DNA from: GCA-002727615 sp964442655
Lineage (GTDB): Bacteria; Pseudomonadota; Alphaproteobacteria; TMED109
Reading direction: 5' to 3'
Length of the DNA: 64,000 nt
Assembly: GCA_964442655.1 (NCBI GenBank)
Contig: CAYTZM010000005.1
Location: 47,092-111,091 of the forward strand
A program made the position numbers and the translations under genes. Under the pieces are notes generated by a model. It had not been told where the DNA came from, ran no database searches, and saw only the letters and a program-made list of their open reading frames with translations. This document shows, piece after piece, positions 49,069 through 58,011 of the stretch (the first letter of the stretch is position 1; each line of letters opens with the position of its first letter).

Positions 49069-50052
49069 ATGGAATATATACGTTTTGGTTCTACAGGAAT
49101 GGAGGTATCAAAAATTTGCTTTGGCACAATGATGTTTGCAATGGAAAAAGGTTGGAGAAATTATGCTTTGGGAAAAAAGGATGCTGCTCCAGTCTTTAAA
49201 TATGCACTTGAGTCTGGAATAAATTTTTTTGATACTGCTGATATGTACGCAAATGGGTCTTGCGAAGAAGTAACAGGTGAGCTCTTAAATAAAATGGCAA
49301 AGAGGGATGAAATTGTATTAGCCACTAAAGTTTATGCCCCTATGGGAGACGGACCCAATCAAAAAGGACTTTCTAGAAAGTATATATTTAATGCTATAGA
49401 TGCCTCATTATCAAGACTTAAAATGGATTATGTAGACTTATACATAATACATAGATGGGATTATAACACTTCAATAGAAGAAACTATGGAAGCCTTACAT
49501 GATGTAGTAAAATCAGGCAAAGCTAGATATATAGGAGCATCTAGTATGCATGCATGGCAACTTGCTAAAGCACAAGAAGTAGCAAAAATAAATGGTTGGA
49601 CACAATTTGTATCAATGCAAAATCATTATAATTTAATATATAGAGAAGAAGAAAGAGAAATGATGCCTTTATGTATTTATGATAAACTAGCAGTCACTCC
49701 TTGGAGTCCATTAGCTAGAGGTTTTCTAGCAGGCAACAGAAATGAAAAAGGCAAAGGAAAAACAGATCGATCTAAAAATGACGTACTAGCTGATAATTAT
49801 TATTATAATGATAATGATTTCAAAACACTAAAAGAAGTAATTAAAATAGCCAAATCAGAAAAAAGACATCCAGTAGAAATTGCTTTAGCATGGCTAATGC
49901 AAAAACCAGGCGTAACTGCTCCTATTATAGGTCCTGGAAAATTAGAACAACTTGAGGTATTAATAAATTCTTTAAACCTAAAATTATCTGAAGAACAAAT
50001 ACAAAAACTTGAAAAACATTATAAACCTAAAATTATTTCAGGACATTTTTAA
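49069..50052 (+). CDS. Aldo/keto reductase
   Basis: A 327-residue NADPH-dependent reductase of the (beta/alpha)8 AKR fold. It has YIRFGSTGMEVSKICFGTMMF at the start, the catalytic Asp-Tyr region NFFDTADMYANGSCEE, then LATKVYAPMGDG and the His of YIIHRWDYN. The C-terminal cofactor site is APIIGPGKLEQL. ATG at 49069 is preferred over 49057 because GGAG stands 6 bases upstream. Substrate is unknown; the closest known group is YajO/YghZ-like. It is followed after 16 bases by a dienelactone hydrolase-type gene. Confidence 0.92.
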   Translation: MEYIRFGSTGMEVSKICFGTMMFAMEKGWRNYALGKKDAAPVFKYALESGINFFDTADMYANGSCEEVTGELLNKMAKRDEIVLATKVYAPMGDGPNQKGLSRKYIFNAIDASLSRLKMDYVDLYIIHRWDYNTSIEETMEALHDVVKSGKARYIGASSMHAWQLAKAQEVAKINGWTQFVSMQNHYNLIYREEEREMMPLCIYDKLAVTPWSPLARGFLAGNRNEKGKGKTDRSKNDVLADNYYYNDNDFKTLKEVIKIAKSEKRHPVEIALAWLMQKPGVTAPIIGPGKLEQLEVLINSLNLKLSEEQIQKLEKHYKPKIISGHF

Positions 50053-50068
50053 ATAAAGCGAGGTTATC

Positions 50069-50818
50069 ATGATTGAAAATTTTATAGATATTAAGACAAA
50101 TGATGGTTTAATAGATACTTTCATTGTTAGGCCTGATGAAAATGGACCATTTCCTGCCGTAATAATATATATGGATGCACCCGCTATAAGAGAAGAATTA
50201 AGAGACATGGCAAGAAGATTAGCTAGTATGGGTTATTACGTACTTTTACCTAATTTATTTTACCGTGCAGGAAAAGAAAACTCTTATCCTTTTACTTTTT
50301 CTAAAATAAGAGAAGATAAAAAACACTTTACCAATATGATTAAAACTATGGATGATACAACTAACACATTAATCGTGTCTGATACAGAAGCATTATTAAA
50401 TTTTTTAGATGATAACACTGAGGTCATTAAAAACAAATATGGAGCGATTGGTTATTGTATGAGTGGACAATATATTGTAAGTGTAGGATCAGCATATCCA
50501 AATAAATTTAGTGCTTTAGCTTCATTTTATGGGGTTAAAATATATACAAATAATAATGATTCCCCTCATATAAAAGCAAAAGATATTTCAGCACATCTAT
50601 ATTTGGCATTTGCTGAAAAAGATACATGGGTTGATGAAAAATTATTAAAAAAAATTAGTAAGCATTTTACTAAAAATACTAAAAATTTTAGAATGGAAAT
50701 TTTTAAAGGAACAGAGCACGGATTTGCTTTTCCTGATAGACATACTTATAACAAAAAATCTGCAGAAAAACATTGGTCACGGATTAATTGGCTTTTGGAT
50801 AAAAATCTTAAAAATTAA
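50069..50818 (+). CDS. Dienelactone hydrolase family protein
   Basis: A 249-residue alpha/beta hydrolase. The nucleophile elbow is GYCMSG (128-133), with Cys130 as in dienelactone hydrolases, and the catalytic His is probably in TEHGFAFPDR near residue 219. PAVIIYMDAPAIREELRDMA also fits the family. True dienelactone hydrolases open the lactone in chloro-aromatic breakdown, but many relatives have other ester substrates. It probably forms an operon with the aldo/keto reductase. It is convergent with the isomerase gene at 50825. Confidence 0.88.
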   Translation: MIENFIDIKTNDGLIDTFIVRPDENGPFPAVIIYMDAPAIREELRDMARRLASMGYYVLLPNLFYRAGKENSYPFTFSKIREDKKHFTNMIKTMDDTTNTLIVSDTEALLNFLDDNTEVIKNKYGAIGYCMSGQYIVSVGSAYPNKFSALASFYGVKIYTNNNDSPHIKAKDISAHLYLAFAEKDTWVDEKLLKKISKHFTKNTKNFRMEIFKGTEHGFAFPDRHTYNKKSAEKHWSRINWLLDKNLKN

Positions 50819-50824
50819 TACCGC

Positions 50825-51475
50825 TTACTCTGCATCAGGTTGATTTTTAGGTAAAGCCTTTACAAAATTTTCTTCACTCAAGCATTGCTTATAAATTAAA
50901 TTTATTCTTGGGTAACTCTTCATATCTATATCAAAACGAGCATTATTTACCACTTGAGAAAAAAGACATATATCTGCAATAGTAGGAGTATCCCCGAAAC
51001 AATACAAACCAGAATCTTTATCCTGATTTAAAATTTTTTCTAAAGGTAGAAATACTTTATGTACCCATTTTGAAAACCAATCTATTACATTACTATCTTC
51101 TGCACCAAAATTACTTCTTAAATAATTTAATGTTTGTAAATTATTTAATGGATGTATTTCCAAAGCTATAGAATAAGCTAAAGCTCTTACTTTTGCTTTA
51201 TGTATAGAATTAATAGGCATAATAGAAGGGTTTGGATAAATTTCTTCTAAGTACTCTAGTATTGCTAGAGATTGAAATAATTGTATTCCAGAGGGGAACT
51301 TTAAGGTTGGTACAAGACCAAAAGGATTTATTTTTAAGTATTCTTCACTTTTATGTTCATTTTTTCTTAAATGCAAAGGGATATAATCATACTCAATACC
51401 TTTAATATTTAACGCTACCCTTATTCTTACAGAAGCTGAGCTTCTAAAATAATTATATAGTTTTGGTTTATCCAT
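50825..51475 (-). CDS. maiA: Zeta-class glutathione transferase: maleylpyruvate/maleylacetoacetate isomerase
   Basis: A 216-residue GST with the zeta-class active-site motif YFRSSASVRIRVAL and the GSH-binding GLVPTLKFPSG and FQSLAILEYLEE. The C-terminal helical domain has GDTPTIADICLFSQVV. Zeta GSTs isomerise maleylacetoacetate (tyrosine route) or maleylpyruvate (gentisate route). The downstream-pathway hydrolase gene lies 17 bases upstream in the same operon and looks like fumarylpyruvate hydrolase, which favours the gentisate route. Gene symbol given for the family; nagL would fit the inferred role. Confidence 0.85.
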   Translation of the reverse strand: MDKPKLYNYFRSSASVRIRVALNIKGIEYDYIPLHLRKNEHKSEEYLKINPFGLVPTLKFPSGIQLFQSLAILEYLEEIYPNPSIMPINSIHKAKVRALAYSIALEIHPLNNLQTLNYLRSNFGAEDSNVIDWFSKWVHKVFLPLEKILNQDKDSGLYCFGDTPTIADICLFSQVVNNARFDIDMKSYPRINLIYKQCLSEENFVKALPKNQPDAE

Positions 51476-51492
51476 AAATAACTTTCCCTTAT

Positions 51493-52197
51493 TTAATTTA
51501 TACTAATTTTAACCTCTCCTAAACCGTCTACTCCTCCTATAATAGTATCTCCTCTGCTAATAGGACCTACTCCTTCTGGTGTTCCCGTATAAATTATATC
51601 TCCAGCTTTAAGTGTCATAGTTTTTGATAAAATAGATATCATTTCGGGCACGGACCAAATTAACTTGTCAATAGTTGAATCTTGTTTTATCTCATTATTA
51701 ATAGAGAGCCATATTCTAGAATCTTTTGGATGGCCAACCAAAGATACAGGTGATAATGAACTTACAACAGCTGAATTATCAAAACCTTTACCTAATTCCC
51801 ATGGTCTTCCCTTTTCTTTTGCTTCTTTTTGTAAATCCCTTCTTGTTAAATCAATACCTACACCATAACCCCAAATTACATCAGATGCTTGATCAGAACT
51901 TATATTAGTAGCTGTTTTTCCTATTCCAACAGTCATTTCTATTTCATAATGAAAATTATTTGTCTGGGGTGGAAAAGGTATTGAGGTATTTAAATTTTTA
52001 TCCGCCAAAACTATTGCATCGGCAGGTTTAGCAAAGAAAAAAGGGGGGTCTCTTGAAGGGTCTCTTCCCATTTCTATGACATGTGCAATATAATTAGCAC
52101 CTATACACAAAATTCTTCTTATTGGAAACAAACTATCACTATTAACTATAGGACATGAAACAATACCAACAGGATTAAAAATATATTCATTAGACAT
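51493..52197 (-). CDS. Fumarylacetoacetate hydrolase family protein, probable fumarylpyruvate hydrolase
   Basis: A 234-residue member of the FAH fold. It has RRILCIGANYIAHVIEMGRD, PPFFFAKPADAIV and the metal-binding EIEMTVGIG (Glu-x-Glu) with DLTRRDLQ, and ends in GDIIYTGTPEGVGPI. The phrase NYIAHVIEMGRDPSRDPPFFF closely resembles bacterial fumarylpyruvate hydrolases (NagK), which cleave fumarylpyruvate to fumarate and pyruvate. It forms an operon with the zeta GST. A gentisate dioxygenase is not in this window, so the substrate remains inferred. Confidence 0.85.
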   Translation of the reverse strand: MSNEYIFNPVGIVSCPIVNSDSLFPIRRILCIGANYIAHVIEMGRDPSRDPPFFFAKPADAIVLADKNLNTSIPFPPQTNNFHYEIEMTVGIGKTATNISSDQASDVIWGYGVGIDLTRRDLQKEAKEKGRPWELGKGFDNSAVVSSLSPVSLVGHPKDSRIWLSINNEIKQDSTIDKLIWSVPEMISILSKTMTLKAGDIIYTGTPEGVGPISRGDTIIGGVDGLGEVKISIN

Positions 52198-52290
52198 AAC
52201 AACTCCTATATATAAACTTTAAAATATTAACTAATTTTTTAATATGTTATAAATTTAACAAATTAGATAAATATAGTATACGGGAATTTA

Positions 52291-53532
52291 ATGGTTTCAA
52301 ATATTAGTATAAATGAAATGAGGCTTTGGGATAGCTTAAATGAAATGGCTTCCATTGGTGCCACTCCAAAAAAGGGAGTTAACAGACAGGCTCTCACAGA
52401 TTTAGATAAACAATCTAGAGACCTATTTATAGATTGGTGTAAAAAAGAGAATTTATCCATTAAAATTGACAAAATGGGAAATATTTTTGCTAAAAGAAAT
52501 GGAAAAAATAATAACCTACCCCCAATTATGAGTGGAAGTCATTTAGATACTCAACCAACAGGAGGTCGTTATGATGGGGCTTTAGGTGTATTATCTGCTC
52601 TAGAAGTAATTCGAGTTCTTAATGAAAACAAATATACTACAGAAGCTCCTATTGAAATAGTAGTGTGGACTAACGAAGAAGGCTGCAGATTTCCTCCTGC
52701 AATGACAGGGTCTGCCGTTTTTTCAGGACTTCATGATTTAAAAGATGCTCTTAATATCAAGGATCCTAATGGATTAAAATTAGGGGACGAACTTCAAAGA
52801 ATAAAATATAATGGAAATACTAAATGCTCCCCTAAACCTATAGGAGCCTTTATCGAGACTCATATAGAACAAGGACCAATTTTAGAAATGGAAAAGAAAA
52901 GTATTGGAATAGTAAAAGGCGCTCAAGCACAAAAATGGTATGAAGTTCAAATTATTGGAATGGAAGCACATGCTGGCCCTACTCCTATGGTTAAAAGAAA
53001 AGATGCATTAGTAGGTGCATCAAAAATAATACTCGCTGTAAATAATATAGGAAATCATTTCCAACCTGGTGGTTGTGCAACATGCGGAGTATTAGAAATC
53101 AAATCTCCATCAAGAAACGTTATACCTGGAGAATGCTTTTTAACAATAGATTTTAGACACCCCAGCGATAAAACCCTTAATGAAATGGATAAAATACTTA
53201 AAAAAGAAATAAATAGAATTAAAAAAGAAATAAACTTAGAAATTAGTTTACAACAAATACTTGAATTAAAATCAAATTTGTTTGATATAAATATAAATAA
53301 TACTATAAAAAAAATAACTAAGAAACTTGGGTATACATCGAAAGAAATAATTTCTGGAGCAGGACATGATGCCATAAATATTAATTCTATTGCTCCTACA
53401 AGTATGATATTTATTCCTTGTATAGATGGAATTAGTCATAATGAAAGCGAAAATGTTTTAATGACAGATGTAACTAAGGGAGCTGAAGTTTTATTACATA
53501 GTATGGTAGAATTAGCTAATCAAAGTAAATAA
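52291..53532 (+). CDS. M20-family amidohydrolase: N-carbamoyl-L-amino acid hydrolase or allantoate amidohydrolase-like
   Basis: A 413-residue zinc enzyme of the HyuC/AllC group. Metal ligands lie in GSHLDTQPTGGRYDGALGV, TNEEGCRFPPAMTGSAVF and a late SGAGHDAININ, with the lid/dimer domain between (MEAHAGPTPM and FIETHIEQGP). Beta-ureidopropionase, carbamoyl-amino-acid hydrolase and allantoate amidohydrolase share these features. Neighbour genes give no purine or pyrimidine clue, so the substrate is open. It is followed by gcrA after 20 bases. Confidence 0.87.
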   Translation: MVSNISINEMRLWDSLNEMASIGATPKKGVNRQALTDLDKQSRDLFIDWCKKENLSIKIDKMGNIFAKRNGKNNNLPPIMSGSHLDTQPTGGRYDGALGVLSALEVIRVLNENKYTTEAPIEIVVWTNEEGCRFPPAMTGSAVFSGLHDLKDALNIKDPNGLKLGDELQRIKYNGNTKCSPKPIGAFIETHIEQGPILEMEKKSIGIVKGAQAQKWYEVQIIGMEAHAGPTPMVKRKDALVGASKIILAVNNIGNHFQPGGCATCGVLEIKSPSRNVIPGECFLTIDFRHPSDKTLNEMDKILKKEINRIKKEINLEISLQQILELKSNLFDININNTIKKITKKLGYTSKEIISGAGHDAININSIAPTSMIFIPCIDGISHNESENVLMTDVTKGAEVLLHSMVELANQSK

Positions 53533-53552
53533 TAATAATAGGCAAAAAAATA

Positions 53553-53906
53553 ATGGCAATTAATTGGACTCAAGCTAAAGTAAATAAACTAACAAAATTG
53601 TGGGAAAAAAAGACGTCCGCTAGAGAAATAGCAGAAAAGCTAGGTGGGGGCATTACTAGAAATGCTGTTATAGGAAAAGCTAACCGCTTAGGATTAAAAA
53701 AAGATATAGAAAATAAGGAAGAACAATCCAACTCAAAAAATACTGATGACGATAAAATGTTCCATTTAAAAATTAAAGGATGCCGCTGGCCATTTGGTGA
53801 CCCAGGAACAGACGAATTTCATTTTTGTGGATCCAAACAAATTATAGGAAAACCATATTGTCTGGATCATTGTATGATGGCATATAGAAAAAAAGAAAAT
53901 AAATAA
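53553..53906 (+). CDS. gcrA: GcrA family cell-cycle transcription regulator
   Basis: GcrA binds DNA and the RNA polymerase sigma domain to control cell-cycle genes, partly guided by CcrM methylation, and is essentially restricted to alphaproteobacteria. The N-terminal DNA-binding domain (WTQAKVNKLTKLWEKKTSAR, then GITRNAVIGKANRLGL) and the cysteine-bearing C-terminal domain (CRWPFGDPG, FCGSKQIIGKPYCLDHC) are complete. At 117 residues it lacks the long linker of the Caulobacter protein (173 residues). It is convergent with the PopZ-like gene, with 2 bases between stops. Confidence 0.93.
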   Translation: MAINWTQAKVNKLTKLWEKKTSAREIAEKLGGGITRNAVIGKANRLGLKKDIENKEEQSNSKNTDDDKMFHLKIKGCRWPFGDPGTDEFHFCGSKQIIGKPYCLDHCMMAYRKKENK

Positions 53907-53908
53907 TT

Positions 53909-54151
53909 CTACTTTTTTTTCATTTCCTTTTTAACAATATTATCTAATTCTTTTTTTATGGTTTCTCTTACAACTTTATTCATATTATCATTTAGCCATT
54001 TTTTTAAAATATCTTTACTAATTTCTGAAACAGTCTCTTTGATTAATTTTTGAGTCTCATCCACCTTAAAAGTATCGCTATATTTTGTTATTTCGGCTTT
54101 TAAGGCCACTGCCGTCTCTTTTGACAAAACGTTATTTGTTTTCTTACTCAT
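53909..54151 (-). CDS. PopZ C-terminal-like (DUF2497) small protein
   Basis: An 80-residue charged protein. The segment ILKKWLNDNMNKVVRETIKKELDNIVKK, seen in part as LKKWLNDNMNKVVRETI, closely resembles the C-terminal assembly domain of alphaproteobacterial PopZ (consensus of the type LKxWLDxNLPxxVExxVxxEIxR). PopZ forms the polar matrix that tethers the chromosome origin. The long proline-rich acidic middle part and the N-terminal recruiting helix of PopZ are missing or minimal. It stands beside gcrA. Assignment is by motif resemblance only. Confidence 0.6.
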   Translation of the reverse strand: MSKKTNNVLSKETAVALKAEITKYSDTFKVDETQKLIKETVSEISKDILKKWLNDNMNKVVRETIKKELDNIVKKEMKKK

Positions 54152-54228
54152 GACAAACCCTTAAACAATATTTATAATAAAACTTTAAATTAAAGCTAAC
54201 ATATTAACAAGATAATTTGACTCACCCT

Positions 54229-54393
54229 TCAAAATATCTTTCTAAACAAGAATCTAATTAAATTTTTTAAAATAATTAATATAAATGGACTCTTAATTAC
54301 TTTTAAAAAAAATACCTTCAGCCTTGGGAAAAATTTATAAGTTAAATACATAGCTATAAATAATAGAATTAGTATCAAAATTATTCTAATCAT
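54229..54393 (-). CDS. Small basic membrane protein of unknown function
   Basis: A 54-residue protein with a hydrophobic N-terminal half (IRIILILILLFIAMYLTYKF) followed by a basic, hydrophobic tail rich in Lys, Arg and Phe. ATG at 54393 is chosen because GAGGG lies 5 bases upstream; an in-frame earlier start at 54429 would overlap the divergent hydrolase gene. It is transcribed towards the PopZ-like gene with a 77-base gap. No family is recognised; it could also be a chance reading frame, but the ribosome binding site argues for a gene. Confidence 0.5.
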   Translation of the reverse strand: MIRIILILILLFIAMYLTYKFFPRLKVFFLKVIKSPFILIILKNLIRFLFRKIF

Positions 54394-54421
54394 ATTACCC
54401 TCAACAAAAAATAAATAATGA

Positions 54422-55189
54422 ATGGTCAATATGCTTAATTATATAAGTAGTTCAAATAAAGACAAATATCCCATAATATTTATTCATGGGATAGCTGGAT
54501 CAGCAAATTCTTTTAAACAACAAATCAAATCCTTAGGAAAAGATTATTATGTAATAAGTATAGACCTACCCGGTTATGGAAAATCTAAATTAGATTCTAA
54601 TTTTACAATAGAAAAATATGCTAAAATAATTAGTGATTTTATCATTCATAAAAAACTAAAATCACCTATATTAGTAGGACATTCTCTTGGAGGCATGATA
54701 GCTCAAAAAATTGTTATATCTTCTAAGGATTTTATAAAAGCATGTATCCTGGTAGGAACAACTTCTAAATTTGGCAGCAAAAACCCCAATTGGGAAAAAG
54801 AATTCATTCATTCTCGTATTAAACCACTAGAAGATGGAAAAACTATGAAAGAAATATCCTTTACTTCTATAAGGAATATTGTATCAAATAAAAAAATAAT
54901 AAATAAAGCTGTAAATATTATGTCGGAAATACCAGAAGAAACATATAAAATAGCGATAAGATCGTTAATTGGATTTGATATAAATAATAAATTAAATAGA
55001 ATTAATATTCCTACATTGTTAATTGCTGGAGAACAAGATATCTTAGCTCCTCCCAAAACTATGAAAAAAATGCAGGAAAAAATTAAAAATAGTAAGTTGA
55101 TAACTATAAAAAATTGTGGTCATCTAATAAATTTAGAAAAACCAAGACTTTTTAACAAAATTATTAAAAATTATGTTATTAATTTTTAA
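54422..55189 (+). CDS. Alpha/beta hydrolase
   Basis: A 255-residue hydrolase of the fold with Ser88 in the elbow GHSLGGM, an oxyanion region FIHGIAGSANS, acid residue in AGEQDILAPP and His in NCGHLINLEKP. It resembles 3-oxoadipate enol-lactonase and related esterases, but the specificity is not readable. Two start codons (54422 and 54431) are possible. It is followed 20 bases later by an acyl-CoA dehydrogenase-like gene, and opens the plus-strand cluster that continues to the TRAP transporter. Confidence 0.87.
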   Translation: MVNMLNYISSSNKDKYPIIFIHGIAGSANSFKQQIKSLGKDYYVISIDLPGYGKSKLDSNFTIEKYAKIISDFIIHKKLKSPILVGHSLGGMIAQKIVISSKDFIKACILVGTTSKFGSKNPNWEKEFIHSRIKPLEDGKTMKEISFTSIRNIVSNKKIINKAVNIMSEIPEETYKIAIRSLIGFDINNKLNRINIPTLLIAGEQDILAPPKTMKKMQEKIKNSKLITIKNCGHLINLEKPRLFNKIIKNYVINF

Positions 55190-55209
55190 CTCTATTAGAT
55201 AGGAAAAGA

Positions 55210-56472
55210 ATGGAAAATATTAAAACTCAACAATTAGATGAACCAATGTTCGAAGCTAAAGCTTATAAACTTTCTTTAGAAGAAGAAAAAATTTGTAAAA
55301 AAGCTAGATATTTAGGAAAAGAAAAATTTTCTAAAAGAGCTGATAAATTTGATGATCAAGCTTCTTTTCCTACAGAAAACTATAAGGATTTACATAAAGC
55401 AGGTTTCTTAGGAATATGTATTCCGAAAAAACATGGAGGATTAGGGGCAAACTTCAGATCCTATTGTTTAGCTGCAGCAGAAATTGGAAGATATTGTGGT
55501 GCTACAGCTCTAACCTGGAACATGCATGTTTGCTCAACTTTATGGACTGGAGATTTAGCAAATGATCTAAAAATGCCTAAAGAAATATTAAAAATACAAA
55601 ATCAACAAAGAAAATTACATTACAAAAGAATCATAAATGAGGGAGCTATATATTCTCAACCATTTTCAGAAGGAGGTAATGCCGCAGCTGGTGCTAGTCC
55701 GTTTGCAACAATTGCTACACCCACAAAAAATGGTTGGAAAATAAAAGGAAAAAAAATATTTGCATCTTTATCTGGCCATGCTTCTTACTATGGAATTTTA
55801 TGTACTGAAAATATTAAAAATAAAAAGCCCACACAAAAAAATACTCTATATTTAGCTATTCCTGCAAATGCTAAAGGTGTAAGTGTAGTCGGAGATTGGA
55901 ATCCATTAGGAATGAGAGGAACCGTATCAAGAACACTAATTTTTGATGATGTCTATGTATCAAAAGAAGAAGCTTTAATGCCAAGAGGAATGTATTTTGA
56001 GGCAGCAAAAAGATGGCCACACATGTTTTTAACTTTATCACCAACCTATGTGGGTTTAGCACAAGCAGCTTTAAATTTTACTATACAATATTTGCGTGGA
56101 GAAGTTCCTAATACTCCACCAATTATAAGAAGAATGTTTGCTACAAAACAAATCGCAGTCGCTGAAATGCAAATTCAATTAGAAAATATAAAATCTATCT
56201 GGTTTCAAAGCATTTCTGAAGCCTGTGTAGACCCTAGTTTACAACAAATCAAAAGAGCTTATGCTACACAATTCACTGTTATGGAAGGAGCACATAAAAT
56301 AGCACAATTAGCAATAAGAACATGTGGTGGACAATCAATGCTTAAATCATTACCTTTGGAAAGAATATTTAGAGATAGCAGATGTGGCTCTTTAATGCTT
56401 CCATGGACTGCGGAAATTTGTTTAGACAGACTTGGTAAAGTTTCTTTATATAAGCCTGGAGAAAAAGATTAA
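55210..56472 (+). CDS. Acyl-CoA dehydrogenase family protein without the canonical Glu
   Basis: A 420-residue flavoprotein of the acyl-CoA dehydrogenase fold. It has FLGICIPKKHGGLGANF, a Phe-Ser-Glu-Gly-Gly FAD-region motif (SQPFSEGGNAAAGASPF), PLGMRGTVSRTLIFDDVYV in the beta domain, and a C-terminal GGQSMLKSLPLERIFRDSR. After RDSR the sequence reads CGSLMLPWTAEIC, so the YEGT catalytic Glu is absent. The enzyme may use another residue, as isovaleryl-CoA and long-chain dehydrogenases do, or may be a flavin-dependent oxygenase-type relative. It is followed by the acyl-CoA ligase gene after 11 bases. Confidence 0.88.
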   Translation: MENIKTQQLDEPMFEAKAYKLSLEEEKICKKARYLGKEKFSKRADKFDDQASFPTENYKDLHKAGFLGICIPKKHGGLGANFRSYCLAAAEIGRYCGATALTWNMHVCSTLWTGDLANDLKMPKEILKIQNQQRKLHYKRIINEGAIYSQPFSEGGNAAAGASPFATIATPTKNGWKIKGKKIFASLSGHASYYGILCTENIKNKKPTQKNTLYLAIPANAKGVSVVGDWNPLGMRGTVSRTLIFDDVYVSKEEALMPRGMYFEAAKRWPHMFLTLSPTYVGLAQAALNFTIQYLRGEVPNTPPIIRRMFATKQIAVAEMQIQLENIKSIWFQSISEACVDPSLQQIKRAYATQFTVMEGAHKIAQLAIRTCGGQSMLKSLPLERIFRDSRCGSLMLPWTAEICLDRLGKVSLYKPGEKD

Positions 56473-56483
56473 AAAAATTAAGA

Positions 56484-57995
56484 ATGAAAAATAATTTATA
56501 TAAATACATCCAGATTAATGCAAAAAACTATCCCCAAAAAAATGCACTTATATTTCAAGATTCAAAAATTACCTATTATGAATTATTAAAAAAAATAGAT
56601 TCACTAGAATTATATTTATTAAAAAATCTAAATATTAAACCAAATGATAGAATTACTATTTTATCTTACAATAGGTTAGAATTTATATTACTTTTTTATG
56701 CCTGTGCAAAAATAGGTTCTATTTTAGTCCCTTTAAATTGGAGACTAACAAATTATGAGATTGAAGGTATTATCAAAGAAATAAAACCAAAAGCTTTTTT
56801 CATTGAATCAGAATTTATAAAAACTTCATCAAATATATCTCTCAAATATAAAAATATAAAAATTATAGGTATAGATTTTAAACCAAGATCTAATCTAACT
56901 ATAAACAATCTTGAAAATATAAACATTAAATCAAAAATTCATTACAAAATAAAAAATAATATCCAAAAACCTCTACTCATAGTATATACATCGGGAACAA
57001 CTGGAAAACCTAAAGGTGCAGTAATTACACAAAAAGCTATCTATTATAACACTTTGAACAGTATTTATATGCATCAATTTAATAATACGGACATTATACT
57101 AACGGTAATTCCTCTTTTTCATGTTGGAGGATTAAACATCCAAACTATTCCTTCTTTGCATATTGGTGCTACAGTAATTTTAATTAAAAAATTTGATATT
57201 ATAGAAACTTTTAAATTACTTGAAAAACACAAACCTACTTTTACAGTTTTTGTCCCTACAATCATGGAGGCATTAATAAAATCAAAAAGTTGGAAGACAT
57301 CAAAATTAAATTCCTTAAAAGCCATAACAACTGGATCTACAATAGTATCTCCTGAATTAATTAAAACTTATGAAAAGAAATCTATCCCTATAATTCAAGT
57401 ATACGGATCCACGGAAACATGTCCTATAGCTATATGCCAAAATATACTAGAGAAACGTGTCCCAATTGGAAACGTTGGAAAAACTGCTTTACATAATAAA
57501 ATTAAAATCTTTAATAAAAATGATACTGGGGAGATTGGCGTTAAAGGATTAAATCTTTTTTCTTATTATTGGAAAAATAAAGAAGCTACCATAAATTCTT
57601 TTCAAAACGGTTGGTTTATGACTGGAGATTACGCAAAAAAAAATAAAAATAACCAGTATTTTATATTAGGAAGAAAAGTAGACGTCATAATATCAGGCGG
57701 AGAAAATATATATCCTGCTGAATTAGAACAAGTATTAACAGAAGAAAAAAATATTCATGAAGCAGCTGTCATTGGTGTACCAGACAATAAATGGCAAGAA
57801 GTACCAATTGCCTTTATAAAACTAAAAAATACTTCTTCTTTTTTTTCAGAAAAAACATTAAAGAACATTTCCTTAAAACTTGCAAAATATAAATTACCTA
57901 AAAAATTAATTAAAATAAAATTAATACCTAAAAATGCCTTAGGAAAAATTGATTATAAAATTTTAAAAGAGTATTATAAAAATTCAACTAAATAA
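56484..57995 (+). CDS. Acyl-CoA ligase (AMP-forming)
   Basis: A 503-residue ANL-superfamily enzyme that activates a carboxylic acid to its CoA thioester through an acyl-adenylate. The P-loop YTSGTTGKPKG is at 168-178, the A5 motif reads YGSTETCPI, GDYAKKN follows, the hinge Asp is in LGRKVDVIISGGENIYPAELE (in part), and the C-terminal adenylation Lys is in ALGKIDYK near 488. The substrate pocket cannot be read. It lies between the acyl-CoA dehydrogenase-like gene and the TRAP binding protein, and is probably the activating step for the imported acid. Confidence 0.93.
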   Translation: MKNNLYKYIQINAKNYPQKNALIFQDSKITYYELLKKIDSLELYLLKNLNIKPNDRITILSYNRLEFILLFYACAKIGSILVPLNWRLTNYEIEGIIKEIKPKAFFIESEFIKTSSNISLKYKNIKIIGIDFKPRSNLTINNLENINIKSKIHYKIKNNIQKPLLIVYTSGTTGKPKGAVITQKAIYYNTLNSIYMHQFNNTDIILTVIPLFHVGGLNIQTIPSLHIGATVILIKKFDIIETFKLLEKHKPTFTVFVPTIMEALIKSKSWKTSKLNSLKAITTGSTIVSPELIKTYEKKSIPIIQVYGSTETCPIAICQNILEKRVPIGNVGKTALHNKIKIFNKNDTGEIGVKGLNLFSYYWKNKEATINSFQNGWFMTGDYAKKNKNNQYFILGRKVDVIISGGENIYPAELEQVLTEEKNIHEAAVIGVPDNKWQEVPIAFIKLKNTSSFFSEKTLKNISLKLAKYKLPKKLIKIKLIPKNALGKIDYKILKEYYKNSTK

Positions 57996-58011
57996 AAATC
58001 GTGAAAAAAAA

